DNA from: Ruminococcus sp.
GTDB lineage: Bacteria > Bacillota > Clostridia > Oscillospirales > Ruminococcaceae
Assembly: GCA_015066745.1 (NCBI GenBank)
Contig: SVNW01000023.1
Span: 1-46,696 of the forward strand
Direction of reading: 5' to 3'
DNA: 46,696 nt
Position 1 is the first letter of the stretch, and each line of letters opens with the position of its first letter. The position numbers and the translations under genes are program-made. The notes under the pieces were generated by a model. The model was given only the letters and a program-made list of their open reading frames with translations. It was not told where the DNA came from and did not search any database. Positions 1 to 8,714 of this stretch are shown piece by piece.

Positions 1-86
1 GAACTGTTTTCTTTGTCTTTTGAACAACCTGAAAAAGAAAACAACAGAAACTGTACGGCGGTTAAGAGTGCTATTATTTTTTTCAT
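1..86 (-). CDS. N-terminus of a predicted lipoprotein (cut by window edge)
   Basis: A minus-strand start codon at 84-86 is preceded by a strong AAGGAGAG ribosome binding site (about 92-99). The 28 visible residues begin MKKIIALLTAVQFLL and run through a hydrophobic stretch to a lipobox SFSGC (Cys21), followed by a charged SKDKENS segment. This is a typical lipoprotein signal peptide, so the product is probably exported and lipid-anchored on the outer face of the membrane. It lies downstream of the P-type ATPase-like gene but behind a terminator hairpin, so it may be separately transcribed. The rest of the gene is outside the window and no function can be given. Confidence 0.7.
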   Translation of the reverse strand, partial: MKKIIALLTAVQFLLFSFSGCSKDKENS

Positions 87-101
87 TTTAAATCTCTCCT
101 T

Positions 102-146
102 AAAAAATCAAAAGCCATCAGAATCGATTTTCTGATCCTGATGGCT
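102..146 (-). terminator. Intrinsic terminator after the P-type ATPase-like gene
   Basis: AGCCATCAG (113-121) pairs exactly with CTGATGGCT (138-146). Read on the minus strand, the stem is followed by a T-rich run (complement of 102-112). It closes the minus-strand unit that ends at 151. Confidence 0.75.
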
Positions 147-150
147 GAAT

Positions 151-2706
151 TTATCTTGGTCTGACTTTCATGATTATAAACGTTATAAGCGTCCAGATCA
201 CATGATAGAATATCAGCATCAAAGGTGTGACCTGATTTGTTATTCCAAGTAACATAAACAGGATAACAATAAACATTCCTATTATTGCAGATACGCTCTG
301 AAGTACCACACCGGTTATAACGCTTTGATAAATATGTTTTATATTTGCCAGCGCTTTTGCCACTGATGAAAGTTTTCCGTTACATATAACAGATGAACTT
401 GTGCGTGGAACAGGAGCAGTCATAATTGTACAATAGTCATGAAGTTCTGCCGGAATAATTTTAATCATATTTTCCGGAATATCAAAAAGTTTTGAAATTC
501 TGTGAACTGTAGCAACAGAATCAATGCTTTTTATTATAAGTGATGTTCCGTTATCAGTTATATCTCTGAGATTTTCGGCAATCTCCGGATCAGCTTTTAT
601 TTTTACAACAAACATGGCAGCAAGATTTCCTGAGATGGAAAGATACATAGCCATTTTACCTTTTCCTATGAGATCTTTTTCTTTTGATTTCGGAGGCATA
701 CCTTCTATGTTGTGGTTTATCATGAGTTGTCGGTTTCCGAATAATGCGCGCTTGTTATTGATCCAGCCACATAGTCCCATCGAATCTTCCAGAGAATAAT
801 TTTCAACTTTTTCAAGAAGTGAATGATCTCCGTCTATTATCCTCTCAAACATTTCGGTAAATATACTTCCTGCGTGATATACAAGACTGGCTGCGGCAAC
901 AATAGCCGTGTCAATTTTGTTATCTGAAAAGATTTTTATCGCACATAGTTTTATAGAATGTTTCGGGAAAAGATCGGCTGCATTGAGCAAAAGTGCATTT
1001 GTATCATAAAAATCATCAACACTCTGATATCCAAGTATAATGCTTTCGTTGTCCTCTACTTCGGCTGCGGCATTGGCAAGCGGAAGATTTACGATTATAG
1101 GTATTCCAAAACAGTTGAAAGCAGAGATAAACAGTGCAAATGTTGAAGTGACAAATGAAATATTCAGAGTATCAATATTCTTGTGGCAGGCAAGTACAGC
1201 CAGAAGTGTGAGAACTGCCGATATCACAACAGCCGGTACGATGAACTTATTGCACAACTTATCTGAAATATCTGAAGAATAAGTATATTTCAGAAAATCA
1301 GCGGCAAAGTTTGTTTTCTTCACTGCTGTAAGGATAGGATAATCACCTGTTGTTCCTTTGGTAAGCTGTTCAGCTTTTGATTCATCATCGACATATATCA
1401 TTGCATGCTTTTCATTTGCGGAAATTATCATATCAAAATTATTTATCGCTCTGTTTACGATAAGATGTTTGCCTATTGTATTTGCAAGAAAACCTGCAAT
1501 AGCTACAGGAGTGAAGATATGTATAAATCCGTTTTTGATAAGTTCAGGACTTTCTGTTGATATAGCTGCGGCTATTGTACACATACTCATTGATACAGCA
1601 ACGAGACTGTCACAGTCTGCTCTTTTTCTGAAAAGATTTTTAAGACCGCTTGTTATTACGGGAAATGAGGTGAAAAGAACAGCAGCTGATATCAAAAACA
1701 TCGCAAAACTGTATGCATGAGGTGAATTTGACGGACTTATGAACTCAGGCATAGGTAGTTTATAAGATGCAGCAGCTGAAAAATAAATGCTGATAATTAA
1801 GGCAACTACCTGAAATCCCAGTTTTACCGAAAGATTGGTTTTCAGATCATACAGGTCATCAAGTATGAGAGATGCATCTTTCGGAGAATTATAGTCATCA
1901 AGATTGTTTTGTACAGAGTTGCTGAAGTCGTTGTTTATGTCATTTATAAATTCACCGATTTTTGATTTTTTCTTTTTCTCTGTCTGAGGTGCGGGTTCAT
2001 TTATCGCAACATCTATTGAGAAATAATCAACTTCGGGAATGGATTTTACGTTTATTTGTGATTTTTTTTCGGTAATGGTTTTCTTTCCGAAAAGGTCGTT
2101 TTTGATTTTATTAAATTTTTCTGAAAAATCAAAATTGATTTCATCTTTTAAAATTTCATTATTGTTTTCTGTGGAAGATAAAGCGGTATCAAGACGTTTT
2201 TTTTCTGATTTTATATTTTGCAGATTAAAAAACTCTTTCTTTTTTGCTATCTTCGGATTGTCGATTTGTTTTTTTACATATCTTATATTGTTTTCAGGAT
2301 TTTTAAGTATTTTGTTTGGCTTGTCCTGTATACGGGTAGCGCTTCTGTATGAGAAATCCGTACCTGATTTTGAAAGGGAAAAATCTTCAGCATTTTCAGA
2401 TTTTGTTTTAGTGATCCTAGCAGGTAGTGACTCATCTGTGTCATAATCTTCCTCGCTATTATCTTCATCAGGTATAATTGATTTGTTTTTCGGAATTTTG
2501 AAAATATTTGCTTTTTGATTTATTTTCTTTTCGCCTTCATCTTCATCAGTTTGGATGACAGATGCTTTTGGAGTTTCGTCCTCAACCGAAATATCTATAT
2601 TATCTTGAATTTCTTCGGGTTCAGAGTCTACAGGAGCGTTATTGTCAACAGAATACTCGTTCAATATATCGTCAATGGAATACGTATTCTTAGGTGTAGA
2701 TGCCAT
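151..2706 (-). CDS. P-type ATPase-like membrane protein lacking catalytic motifs, with long disordered N-terminus
   Basis: The 851-residue product starts at an ATG with an AAGGAGGA site that overlaps the end of the rlmB-like gene 9 bp upstream, so the two are probably co-transcribed. Residues 1-290 are charged, rich in Lys, Glu, Asp, Asn and Ser, and look disordered. After that come about eight membrane segments (near 297-315, 333-352, 366-384, 393-412, 488-507, 516-535, 795-815, 826-845), with soluble parts between segments 4/5 and 6/7. This is the topology of a heavy-metal P1B ATPase. Recognisable remnants are CFGIP (532-536) where CPC would lie, and LFGNRQLM (655-662) of the nucleotide domain. 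The phosphorylation motif DKTGT is replaced by NAADL (575-579), and TGDN by a KSIDS-like string near 726. The frame is open throughout, so this looks like a maintained pseudoenzyme rather than a decayed gene. Its role is unknown; a regulatory or scaffolding function is only inference. Confidence 0.7.
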   Translation of the reverse strand: MASTPKNTYSIDDILNEYSVDNNAPVDSEPEEIQDNIDISVEDETPKASVIQTDEDEGEKKINQKANIFKIPKNKSIIPDEDNSEEDYDTDESLPARITKTKSENAEDFSLSKSGTDFSYRSATRIQDKPNKILKNPENNIRYVKKQIDNPKIAKKKEFFNLQNIKSEKKRLDTALSSTENNNEILKDEINFDFSEKFNKIKNDLFGKKTITEKKSQINVKSIPEVDYFSIDVAINEPAPQTEKKKKSKIGEFINDINNDFSNSVQNNLDDYNSPKDASLILDDLYDLKTNLSVKLGFQVVALIISIYFSAAASYKLPMPEFISPSNSPHAYSFAMFLISAAVLFTSFPVITSGLKNLFRKRADCDSLVAVSMSMCTIAAAISTESPELIKNGFIHIFTPVAIAGFLANTIGKHLIVNRAINNFDMIISANEKHAMIYVDDESKAEQLTKGTTGDYPILTAVKKTNFAADFLKYTYSSDISDKLCNKFIVPAVVISAVLTLLAVLACHKNIDTLNISFVTSTFALFISAFNCFGIPIIVNLPLANAAAEVEDNESIILGYQSVDDFYDTNALLLNAADLFPKHSIKLCAIKIFSDNKIDTAIVAAASLVYHAGSIFTEMFERIIDGDHSLLEKVENYSLEDSMGLCGWINNKRALFGNRQLMINHNIEGMPPKSKEKDLIGKGKMAMYLSISGNLAAMFVVKIKADPEIAENLRDITDNGTSLIIKSIDSVATVHRISKLFDIPENMIKIIPAELHDYCTIMTAPVPRTSSSVICNGKLSSVAKALANIKHIYQSVITGVVLQSVSAIIGMFIVILFMLLGITNQVTPLMLIFYHVIWTLITFIIMKVRPR

Positions 2707-2715
2707 GACTCCTCC

Positions 2716-3483
2716 TTATTTGTTTCTTTGTCTTACCGCTTCATACATAAATATGCCTGCGGCAACTGAAGCGTTAAGAGAATTTACGTGTCCTGCCATA
2801 GGAAGACTTACCAGAAAATCACACTTTTCCTTTACCAGTTTTCCCATTCCATATCCCTCAGACCCTATTACAAATGCTATACCGCCTCTGAGATCAGTAG
2901 TGGTATAGTCCGCCCCCGAAGCGTCTGTCCCGTATATCCATATGTTCTGTGATTTAAGATATTCCATAGAAGAAACAAGATTTGGCACACGAGCAACCGG
3001 TATCCAGCTTGCTGCACCTGCTGAAGTTTTGTAAACAGTAGGTGTGAGTGTGGCGCTTCTTCTTTTAGGAATTATTATGCCGTCAGCACCGGCAGCTTCC
3101 GCAGTTCTTATTATTGCCCCAAGATTGTGAGGATCTTCTATCTCATCGCAGATTATGATAAAAGGATCTCTGCCTTTTTTTCTTGCGTTTTCAAGTATAT
3201 CCTCAACTGTGGAGTATTCTGCACAAGCGCATGCGGCAACAACACCCTGATGTGCTACAGAACCACACATCTGATGAAGTTTTTTGTCATCGACATTTTT
3301 TACTACAATGCCGTTTTCTTTTGCCATAGATGAAATTTTACTGAAAAGAGAACCGCTTCCCGATATGTATATACTGTTTATCGGTTGTCCTGACTTCAAT
3401 GCTTCCATCACAGGATTTTTTCCGAATATGATATTGTCATCTTCGGTGTTATTGTTGTTCTGATAATTTTTTTTATCATTCAT
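2716..3483 (-). CDS. rlmB: TrmH/SpoU family RNA 2'-O-methyltransferase (RlmB-like)
   Basis: The 255-residue product has the three SPOUT signatures in order: DPHNLGAIIRTAEAAG (about 117-132, with conserved Asn and Arg), IGSEGYGM (206-213) and LPMAGHVNSLNASVAAGI (227-244). An N-terminal substrate-binding segment begins at IIFGKNPVMEAL. Enzymes of this class use S-adenosylmethionine to methylate a ribose 2'-OH in RNA; the RlmB branch acts on G2251 of 23S rRNA, but the exact target cannot be told from sequence alone. A GTG 18 codons upstream is in frame but lacks a ribosome binding site. The ATG at 3483 has a modest GTGGGA and is the better start. The gene is followed closely by the P-type ATPase-like gene. 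Confidence 0.85.
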   Translation of the reverse strand: MNDKKNYQNNNNTEDDNIIFGKNPVMEALKSGQPINSIYISGSGSLFSKISSMAKENGIVVKNVDDKKLHQMCGSVAHQGVVAACACAEYSTVEDILENARKKGRDPFIIICDEIEDPHNLGAIIRTAEAAGADGIIIPKRRSATLTPTVYKTSAGAASWIPVARVPNLVSSMEYLKSQNIWIYGTDASGADYTTTDLRGGIAFVIGSEGYGMGKLVKEKCDFLVSLPMAGHVNSLNASVAAGIFMYEAVRQRNK

Positions 3484-3676
3484 TTTAAAATTGATTCCCA
3501 CTTTTAAAAAAATTTTTTTGTTTTTCTGATATACCACATAATAATTTTAATTATATCATTTTGTGGCGTAAAAAACAATGGTTTTGATGATAAAAAATTA
3601 AAAATCTGAAATTATTTTATTGGCAAAAATGTTTATGACTGTAAATACGTCGTTTATAGCTGATCACAGATATTTT

Positions 3677-3943
3677 TTATCTGCACATAAGTCCGACTAT
3701 TATTGTAGAGAGTATAACGCAGAAAACAGCACTTGTAACGGCAAAGCGTTTTATTCTGAGAAATTTTTGTTCGTTGTGATCATATACAGGAAGATTTTCG
3801 TTCAAATAATACTTTGCTTCTTTCATAAGATGTTTTTGCGGAAGTGTGAGCATTTTGGGACGAACATAGAGTATCGCCTTTTCAAAATACATATTTCCTG
3901 TATCGTTTACTTCTATAACCTTTTTGTTTACACCTTTTAACAT
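3677..3943 (-). CDS. Small protein with C-terminal membrane anchor, unknown function
   Basis: The 88-residue product begins MLKGVNKKVIEVNDTGNMYF. An AGAGGT site (3951-3956) lies 7 nt before the ATG at 3943, so the in-frame GTG three codons earlier is rejected. The first 60 residues are soluble, with a KMLTLPQKHLMKEAKYYL amphipathic stretch and the basic segment KFLRIKRF. A single hydrophobic helix, VTSAVFCVILSTIIVGLMC, forms the C-terminus. This arrangement fits a cytoplasmic domain tethered to the membrane by its tail. I do not recognise the family. It lies 193 bp upstream of the rlmB-like gene on the same strand, and the gap shows no strong terminator. Confidence 0.6.
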   Translation of the reverse strand: MLKGVNKKVIEVNDTGNMYFEKAILYVRPKMLTLPQKHLMKEAKYYLNENLPVYDHNEQKFLRIKRFAVTSAVFCVILSTIIVGLMCR

Positions 3944-4183
3944 AAATGTCACCTCTGAAAAAATGTTTTACGAACAGATTATTGACATATGGCATAAATT
4001 TATTCAGATTTTCATAATATATTTTTGAACAGTTACGGTTGAAAAGTCTGTTGAAATGTTGAATAAATCTGATTCAAATGTTGATAAGTTATCAAATGAA
4101 TGTTGAAAACTATGTTGAAACGGTGGAAAATTCAATGTTGTTAAAATGTTAGTAATGTTTAATGTTTATTTTTTCCTTGTAGA
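3944..4183. repeat. Non-coding stretch with clustered GTTGA repeats
   Basis: No gene is seen between the minus-strand small protein and the plus-strand glycosylase. GTTGA occurs at 4038, 4050, 4058, 4080, 4102 and 4114, with a further copy at 4189, always on the plus strand and mostly as TGTTGAAA. The spacings are 12, 8, 22, 22, 12 and 75 bp. The run ends at the promoter of the downstream gene. The purpose is unknown. Confidence 0.5.
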
Positions 4184-4212
4184 TTGATGTTGAAAATTTT
4201 ATATGGTATAAT
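4184..4212 (+). promoter_or_regulatory. Promoter of the 8-oxoguanine glycosylase gene
   Basis: A TTGATG -35 (4184-4189) and a perfect TATAAT -10 (4207-4212) are separated by 17 bp. They lie 46 bp upstream of the ATG, which has AAAGGA 8 nt before it. Confidence 0.75.
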
Positions 4213-4257
4213 AAAAAATAATGATCATACATTATATGTACAGAAAGGAACAGATTT

Positions 4258-5070
4258 ATGAAGTATGAAGCGATACAGGGAGATATAGTGCTTTATCAGG
4301 AGGATTTTGACCTGGCACAGACTCTTGACTGCGGACAGGCATTCAGATGGAAATGTGATGAAAACGGTATCTGGAGCGGTTACTATCTTGAAAGATATCT
4401 TGAACTATATCATAAAAAAGAAAATGTTATAGTTTTTAAAAATACAAATGAGGAAGATTTTCTGAATATATGGTCTGTTTATTTTGATCTGGACACTGAT
4501 TATTCCGTGCTGAAAAAAAGGTTTTCTGAAGATGACATATTAAAAAATGCATGTGATTTTGCAGGCGGGATAAGACTTTTAAGACAGGACTCATGGGAAG
4601 CATTGTGTTCTTTTATAATATCACAGAATAACAATATACCGAGAATAAAAGGTATAATATCAAGAATGTGTGAAAAATACGATGGATTTCCGTCTCCTGA
4701 GGCACTGGCTAAAGAAACACCAGAAAGCCTTGCTTTTTTACGTGCAGGATTTCGGGCAGGATATATAATAGATGCTGTACAAAAAGTTTTATCAGGTGAA
4801 ACTGACCTTGACAGCATAAGAAAAATGCCGTATGAGGAAGCTAAAAAACAACTTATGAAAATAAAGGGTGTAGGTCCGAAAGTTGCAGATTGTGTACTGC
4901 TTTTTGGAATGTATCGGACAGAAGCTTTTCCGGTCGATGTATGGATAAAGAAAGTTATGGCGAACTTTTATCCTGACGGAATGCCTGAATGTACAGAAGG
5001 TTATGAGGGTATAGCACAACAGTATCTGTTCCATTATGCAAGAAACAACAGTCATTTACTTGAAAAATAA
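4258..5070 (+). CDS. ogg: 8-oxoguanine DNA glycosylase/AP lyase (OGG1 family)
   Basis: The 270-residue product is a base-excision repair enzyme that removes 8-oxoguanine from DNA. The N-terminal OGG domain (about 1-105) carries the TLDCGQAFRW signature. The helix-hairpin-helix/GPD core follows, with SQNNNIPRI (122-130), the hairpin KIKGVGPKVADC (201-212) holding the catalytic lysine K208, and FPVDVW (224-229) holding the catalytic aspartate D227. These match the Lys/Asp pair of human OGG1. The length and domain order agree with the clostridial OGG1 type rather than MutM. It has its own promoter and is followed by a strong terminator, so it is monocistronic. Confidence 0.92.
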   Translation: MKYEAIQGDIVLYQEDFDLAQTLDCGQAFRWKCDENGIWSGYYLERYLELYHKKENVIVFKNTNEEDFLNIWSVYFDLDTDYSVLKKRFSEDDILKNACDFAGGIRLLRQDSWEALCSFIISQNNNIPRIKGIISRMCEKYDGFPSPEALAKETPESLAFLRAGFRAGYIIDAVQKVLSGETDLDSIRKMPYEEAKKQLMKIKGVGPKVADCVLLFGMYRTEAFPVDVWIKKVMANFYPDGMPECTEGYEGIAQQYLFHYARNNSHLLEK

Positions 5071-5101
5071 TTTTTTACTTAATTTAACTTTCAAATTCAT
5101 G

Positions 5102-5150
5102 AACATCTTACTTAAATATTTTTTAATATTTAAGTAAGATGTTTTTTTGC
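5102..5150 (+). terminator. Intrinsic terminator after ogg
   Basis: A perfect 19-bp inverted repeat (5102-5120 and 5125-5143) with a 4-nt loop is followed by a run of T. It lies 31 bp downstream of the ogg stop codon. Confidence 0.9.
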
Positions 5151-5293
5151 GCACCTGATACATTTATTGACGTAATAGTATAAAACATACTTGATTTGAT
5201 AAAATTCTATGGTTAATATGAACTATAATTTTAATTATAAACAGTCAGAGTAAACAATTTTATTTTTTTAAACGGTTTATATTATACAAACAG

Positions 5294-5322
5294 TTGACAA
5301 GTTAATAAAATCAAATTATAAT
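5294..5322 (+). promoter_or_regulatory. Consensus promoter of the sugar ABC transporter operon
   Basis: A perfect TTGACA (5294-5299) and a perfect TATAAT (5317-5322) are separated by 17 bp, 65 bp upstream of the binding-protein start. Both hexamers match consensus, so high expression is expected unless repressed. No clear operator palindrome was seen. Confidence 0.85.
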
Positions 5323-5386
5323 TAATATAGTAATTAATTGTACTTAACAAAACTGAAATTTAAGAAGATTGAAAAGGTGAATGGTT

Positions 5387-6796
5387 ATGAAAATTAAGAA
5401 AATCGTATCTATGCTTTTTGCATTGACAATGGTAACAGGTTGTATGGCATCATTTACAAGTTGTGGTGGCGATGAGGAAAAAACAGGTTCTTCTTCAACA
5501 GCAAGCAATAATTCATCAAATGCGGATGAGTCCAAAGATGATGGCAACAGTGAAGAAAAAACCGACGGTAATGATTTTGGCGGTGCTACTCTCAAAGTTC
5601 TTACACACAGAACAGACAGAATAGAAGACGGCTCACTTAAAGAAGTGACAAAAGAATTTGAAGAAAAGTACAACTGTAAGGTAGAGTATCAGGGATTTAC
5701 AGATTACGCAAGTGATGTTTCCACAATGATGAGTACCGATGACTACGGCGACGTACTTATGATTCCCGATACAGTAAAGGTAAAAGACCTTGGTACATAT
5801 TTTGAACCGCTCGGTACATATGAAGAAATGGACGCAAAGTACAACTGGGCAAATCAGAAAATGTACGATGACACAGTATACGGTGTTGCCATCGGTGGTT
5901 CTATAGCAGGCGGACTTTGCTACAACAAGGCTACATGGGAAGAAGCAGGGATCACTACTCTTCCTAAGACAGAAGAAGAATTTATAGAATGTCTTGAAAA
6001 AATCAGAGACAATACAGATGCTATTCCTTACTATACAAATTTCAAAGACACATGGGCTCTTGCACAGTGGACCAGTCTTGTAAATTCTGCATCTGGTAAC
6101 TCCAACTATACAAATGAACTTCTCGCAGAAAAGAAAGATGTATTTGCAGAGGATTCGGCTCATTACAAAGTATTCAAACTGATGTATGATGTATTTTCAG
6201 ATCCTACACTTATAGAAGTTGACCCTAATACTACTGACTGGGAAGGTTCAAAGGCTGCTATAGGCAGTGGCACTATCGCTACAATGTGTATGGGTTCATG
6301 GGCTGTTACACAGTTCCAGGAAGTAGCAGAAACAAATGGTGATGACCCTGCAAATATAGGATATATGCCATGCCCTATTTCAGTAAACGGTGTTCAGTAC
6401 GCAGAAAGTGCTCCTGACTACAATATGGGTATAAATATTCATTCAGAGCAGAAGGATCTTGGTAAACTTTATATTGAATGGTACGTTGAAGATTCAAATA
6501 TAGCTTACAATGAAGGTTATGTTCAGACAGTAAAGGGCAGTGAGATGCCTGAATACCTTGAAGCTTTTGAAAATGTAGAACTTTTTGTATCTGATGCTGC
6601 TCCTGAAGATCTGGTAGGTGTATGGGATCAGATAGACCAGGAATCAGAAGTAGGTTTCTATCTCCAGGATTCTGCAAACTTCAAGGTAAGACTCTGCGAA
6701 GCTGCATTCAGAGGCGAGGGAGATGAAGGATTCAAGAAGATCGCTGATGAAATAAATAAAAAATGGAATGCAACAAGAGATTCAGTTTTAGGATAA
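5387..6796 (+). CDS. Sugar ABC transporter substrate-binding lipoprotein
   Basis: This is an extracellular solute-binding protein (family 1 type) that would capture an oligosaccharide for the two permeases encoded next. The ATG at 5387 lies 6 nt after AAGGTGA and is preferred over the ATG at 5381, which abuts that site. The signal sequence MKIKKIVSMLFALTMVTGC contains a lipobox VTGC (Cys19); a second possible lipid-modified cysteine lies at SFTSC (Cys26). A flexible Ser/Asn/Asp-rich linker follows. The mature part has the usual two-lobe landmarks, such as ATLKVLTHRTD, GLCYNKATWEEAG and IATMCMGSWAV. The length (469 aa) is normal. The substrate cannot be read from sequence; a plant cell-wall sugar is likely from context. 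Confidence 0.88.
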   Translation: MKIKKIVSMLFALTMVTGCMASFTSCGGDEEKTGSSSTASNNSSNADESKDDGNSEEKTDGNDFGGATLKVLTHRTDRIEDGSLKEVTKEFEEKYNCKVEYQGFTDYASDVSTMMSTDDYGDVLMIPDTVKVKDLGTYFEPLGTYEEMDAKYNWANQKMYDDTVYGVAIGGSIAGGLCYNKATWEEAGITTLPKTEEEFIECLEKIRDNTDAIPYYTNFKDTWALAQWTSLVNSASGNSNYTNELLAEKKDVFAEDSAHYKVFKLMYDVFSDPTLIEVDPNTTDWEGSKAAIGSGTIATMCMGSWAVTQFQEVAETNGDDPANIGYMPCPISVNGVQYAESAPDYNMGINIHSEQKDLGKLYIEWYVEDSNIAYNEGYVQTVKGSEMPEYLEAFENVELFVSDAAPEDLVGVWDQIDQESEVGFYLQDSANFKVRLCEAAFRGEGDEGFKKIADEINKKWNATRDSVLG

Positions 6797-6816
6797 TATA
6801 GCAATATACAAGCAAG

Positions 6817-6852
6817 AAAAAGGGGAGAGGTTTTCGTATCCTCTCCTTTTTT
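6817..6852 (+). terminator. Hairpin with T-tract between binding protein and permease genes (partial terminator)
   Basis: GGAGAGG (6824-6830) pairs with CCTCTCC (6840-6846). The stem extends through G-U and A-U pairs to about 13 bp and is followed by TTTTTT. It lies inside the operon, so it probably lets only part of the transcripts continue into the permeases and gives the binding protein a higher level. Confidence 0.75.
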
Positions 6853-6893
6853 GAGCAAAATTAGCGATCATTTATTTCAAAGGGAGGATTTGT

Positions 6894-7829
6894 ATGGACG
6901 ATTTACTTACTGTATCAGGAAAAAAGAGTAAAAAAACCGCAAAACAGTGGATACAGAGTTATGACGGACAGAAAGCAATAACAAGTATAGTGTTTTTACT
7001 TATACCGGTAGCACTTCTTATTCTGTTTACATTTGTACCGGCTGCAAATATGGTAGTATACAGTTTTCAGAAACGTTCACAGCTGGGAACTGATATAGAA
7101 TGGGTCGGACTTGATAACTACAAAACTATTTTTTCTGACAGCAGTTATCTGATGACGTTTAAAAACAGTATATACTACCTGATAGGTTCTTTTATTCAGC
7201 AGGCGCTTGCATTGCTGGTTGCGTCGGTTTTGTGCTCAAGATTAAGATGTAAAAACTTTTTTAAAGGGGTTTTATTTTTCCCGTATCTTATGAACGGCGT
7301 TGCAGTATCGCTTATATTTTTAAACTTTTTCAAAAACGGTGACGGTGTTGTATCACCTCAGGGTACATTAAACAGTATTCTTTCAGTATTTGGTGTTGAA
7401 CCGTATACATGGCTCGGTGCTGAAACTGCAAATTTCTGTCTTGTATTTGTTTCTCTCTGGAGATATATCGGTTTTGATATTCTTATGTATATAGGTGCTA
7501 TTCAGTCTATAAATACAGATGTTTACGAGGCGGCAGAACTTGATGGTGCAAATTCGTGGCAGAGATTCAGATATATAGTATTTCCAAGCATAAAATCAAT
7601 AATAGCACTTCAGTGTATACTTGCAGTAAATGGTGCAATATCTGTTTTTGAAACTCCGTATATCATAACAGGCGGTAAAAACGGAACAACAACTTTTGTA
7701 ATAAAGACAATAGAAACAGCATTTACTTACGACAAAATAGGTCTTGCTTCTGCTATGGCGATGGTTCTTTTGTCGATAACCATCGTTGTAACAATAATTC
7801 AGAAGACTGTCTTCAAAGAAGAAACATAA
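6894..7829 (+). CDS. Sugar ABC transporter permease (MalF/UgpA type)
   Basis: The 311-residue integral membrane protein forms half of the channel of a carbohydrate ABC importer (CUT1 type). The start has an excellent AGGGAGGA site. A charged cytoplasmic N-terminus of about 30 residues precedes a helix around SIVFLLIPVALLILFTFV, and further helices follow. The EAA loop that contacts the ATPase is visible as YEAAELDGANSWQRF near residues 206-220. It lies between its binding protein and a second permease. No ATPase gene is present, so it must use a shared MsmK/UgpC-type ATPase encoded elsewhere. Confidence 0.9.
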   Translation: MDDLLTVSGKKSKKTAKQWIQSYDGQKAITSIVFLLIPVALLILFTFVPAANMVVYSFQKRSQLGTDIEWVGLDNYKTIFSDSSYLMTFKNSIYYLIGSFIQQALALLVASVLCSRLRCKNFFKGVLFFPYLMNGVAVSLIFLNFFKNGDGVVSPQGTLNSILSVFGVEPYTWLGAETANFCLVFVSLWRYIGFDILMYIGAIQSINTDVYEAAELDGANSWQRFRYIVFPSIKSIIALQCILAVNGAISVFETPYIITGGKNGTTTFVIKTIETAFTYDKIGLASAMAMVLLSITIVVTIIQKTVFKEET

Positions 7830-7852
7830 TATCAGAAAGGAGCAGATTTTTT

Positions 7853-8707
7853 ATGAATGAAAAAGTTACATATAACAACAGCCTGTCGGCTAAGATATGG
7901 AATGCGCTTAAATATGCATTTCTGATATTTGGTTGTCTGCTTGTAATATTTCCGCTTGTTGTCGTTCTTCTCGGTTCATTCAAGACACATAAGGAATATC
8001 TGACAACTGAAGTTTTTTCACTTCCGGCAAAAATGAACTTTGAAAATTACAAGACGGCATTTGTAAACGGTAAGGTTCTTCTCGGTTTAAAAAATACATT
8101 GATAATCATAGTATTTTCATGTATAGGTACTATAGTAACAGGAACAATGACAGCATTTGTTGTACAGCGTTTCAATTCTATTCTGACAAGAGCAGTAAAA
8201 AATGCTTTCCTTGTCGCTATGCTTTTGCCGAGTATCTCAATGCAGGTAACTGTTTTTCAGATAATAAACAAGTTAAATCTCTATGATACAATGATGTCAA
8301 ATATTATATTGTATGTTGGTACAGACATAGTTTCTATCTACATATTTATGCAGTATTTAAGTCAGATATCGGTATCTCTTGATGAAAGTGCGATAGTGGA
8401 CGGTGCTTCATATATAAAGATTTATTTTCAGATAATTCTTCCTTTGTTAAGACCGGCTATAGCAACTGTTCTTATCATAAAATTTGTTGGTATATACAAT
8501 AACTTCTATACACCTCAGCTCTATATGCCAAGCGAAGAACTCGGCGTAGTTTCTACAGCACTTTACAGATTTATAGGTCCGTACGGAGCAAAGTGGGAGA
8601 TCATATTTGCAGGGATCATAGTTTGTATAATTCCGACTCTGACGATCTTTTTAACACTTCAGAAATATATCTACAGCGGTATGGTTTCAGGTGCGGTAAA
8701 AGAATAA
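7853..8707 (+). CDS. Carbohydrate ABC transporter permease (MalG/UgpE type)
   Basis: The 284-residue product is the second channel subunit of the importer. AAAGGAG lies 10 nt before the start and the gap from the previous permease is 23 bp. The MalG-type features are a first helix followed by a short extracellular segment with KTHKEYLTTEVFSLP, further membrane helices, and the EAA loop DESAIVDGASYIKIYF near 181-196. It is the last gene of the operon and is followed directly by a strong terminator. Confidence 0.9.
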   Translation: MNEKVTYNNSLSAKIWNALKYAFLIFGCLLVIFPLVVVLLGSFKTHKEYLTTEVFSLPAKMNFENYKTAFVNGKVLLGLKNTLIIIVFSCIGTIVTGTMTAFVVQRFNSILTRAVKNAFLVAMLLPSISMQVTVFQIINKLNLYDTMMSNIILYVGTDIVSIYIFMQYLSQISVSLDESAIVDGASYIKIYFQIILPLLRPAIATVLIIKFVGIYNNFYTPQLYMPSEELGVVSTALYRFIGPYGAKWEIIFAGIIVCIIPTLTIFLTLQKYIYSGMVSGAVKE

Positions 8708-8714
8708 TATATAG

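Noticed and set aside
151-2706. The P-type ATPase-like gene as a decayed pseudogene
   Set aside because: No stop or frameshift over 851 codons, a strong ribosome binding site, and full-length membrane topology.
3484-3537. Longer start of the rlmB-like gene at a GTG
   Set aside because: No ribosome binding site precedes it, and the extra residues are poorly conserved in character (Lys/Phe-rich).
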